The notes below the pieces were generated by a model. That model was not told the origin of the DNA. It did not search any database and saw only the letters and a list, made by a program, of their open reading frames with translations. Position numbers and translations under genes: made by a program. A DNA stretch of 64,000 bases, from the NCBI RefSeq assembly GCF_008084145.1, contig NZ_VSDO01000002.1, forward strand, positions 310,001 to 374,000, read 5' to 3'. Shown here one piece after another: positions 63,635-64,000 of this stretch (position 1 is its first letter; every line of letters starts with the position of its first letter). Source of the stretch: Paenibacillus faecis (GTDB taxonomy: Bacteria; Bacillota; Bacilli; Paenibacillales; Paenibacillaceae).

Positions 63635-63664
63635 TTGACAATCGTCGGGTCGGTTTGGTATTTT
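63635..63664 (+). promoter_or_regulatory. Putative hrcA promoter
   Basis: TTGACA at 63635-63640 with TATTTT at 63659-63664 (18 bp spacer). The CIRCE operator lies just downstream over the expected transcript start. Confidence 0.5.
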
Positions 63665-63675
63665 TGTAATATAGT

Positions 63676-63702
63676 TTAGCACTCGACGATCTAGAGTGCT
63701 AA
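63676..63702 (+). promoter_or_regulatory. CIRCE operator (HrcA-binding)
   Basis: TTAGCACTC-N9-GAGTGCTAA, a perfect match to the CIRCE consensus. It puts the hrcA (and presumably grpE-dnaK-dnaJ) operon under HrcA heat-shock repression. Confidence 0.97.
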
Positions 63703-63737
63703 CGAGCAAGTTTAAATTGTTACCAGGAGGGATTTCC

Positions 63738-64000
63738 ATGTTGACGGAACGCCAAAGAATGATTTTAACGGCTATTGTGGATGATTATATTCGCTCGGCG
63801 GAACCGGTGGGATCCCGAAGCATCTCCAAGCGCGGCGACGTCGGGTACAGTCCGGCGACCATTCGCAACGAGATGGCCGATCTGGAGGAACTGGGTTTTC
63901 TGGAGCAGCCCCATACATCGGCTGGCCGTATCCCTTCTCATAAAGGCTACCGGTATTATGTGGATCATCTGGCACCTTTGAATCTGATTTCGCCCGATGA
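63738..64000 (+). CDS. hrcA: Heat-inducible transcription repressor HrcA, 3'-truncated by window edge
   Basis: The first 87 residues: [76 protein letters not shown], the winged-helix DNA-binding domain of HrcA. CAGGAGG is 7 bp before the ATG. CIRCE upstream indicates autoregulation. The rest lies beyond the window. Confidence 0.97.
   Translation, partial: MLTERQRMILTAIVDDYIRSAEPVGSRSISKRGDVGYSPATIRNEMADLEELGFLEQPHTSAGRIPSHKGYRYYVDHLAPLNLISPD

Overview
The window looks like chromosomal DNA of a spore-forming, moderately GC-rich member of the Bacillota, most likely Paenibacillus or a close relative. This rests on sporulation genes (gpr, spoIIP), the com late-competence locus, a T-box in front of leuS, a CIRCE site in front of hrcA, and the B. 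subtilis-type order aroE-yqeI(yhbY)-nadD-yqeK-rsfS-yqeM ... comER-comEA-comEB-comEC ... holA-rpsT-gpr-spoIIP-yqxA-lepA-hemW-hrcA. The species is inferred; no rRNA is present to confirm it.

Layout. 1-4.5 kb: housekeeping operon from aroE (5' end cut off) through nadD, yqeK, rsfS, a CvfB-like S1 protein and the YqeM methyltransferase. 4.6-30.4 kb: a long accessory stretch between yqeM and the leuS/com block. It holds an SGNH hydrolase, an RNase J, an ECF sigma/anti-sigma/ectodomain-paralogue operon, a pectin/uronate catabolism cluster (kdgK, kduD, a DeoR regulator, kduI, kdgA), a Gfo/Idh-ThuA-Gfo/Idh-AraC cluster, an ABC-2 exporter, an IS3-family element, another Gfo/Idh gene with a divergent AraC regulator, ung, a DUF423 protein, an AT-rich orphan gene and a frameshifted DUF1266-like remnant. 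30.6-41.8 kb: tRNA-Pro, T-box leader and leuS, convergent comER, comEA-comEB-comEC, a SigW-like sigma with its zinc anti-sigma, and holA. 41.9-47.4 kb: a secreted DUF5050-like protein, rpsT, gpr, spoIIP and a YqxA-like gene. 47.4-59.3 kb: a beta-mannan/mannooligosaccharide island inserted between yqxA and lepA. 59.4-64 kb: lepA, hemW, a GNAT acetyltransferase and the 5' end of hrcA.

The mannan island reads as a pathway. A binding protein and two permeases import mannooligosaccharides; no ATPase is present. A GH113 enzyme and a GH130_2-like phosphorylase shorten them. A cellobiose/mannobiose 2-epimerase makes mannosyl-glucose, a GH130_1-like phosphorylase splits it to mannose-1-phosphate and glucose, and a CE7 esterase removes acetyl groups. 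A LacI regulator sits between the two divergent operons, each of which has a clear promoter with operator-like sequence.

Intergenic DNA is rich in repeats. A roughly 565 bp structured element occurs three times, each copy just behind a gene's terminator. It has subterminal hairpins, conserved long-range complementary arms and a palindromic internal module, and resembles a non-autonomous IS200/IS605-type derivative or a large RNA element. There is also a twice-repeated 200 bp inverted-arm block with a decamer array, and a GAGTCGGT minisatellite followed by four evenly spaced palindromes. No CRISPR array or prophage was seen.
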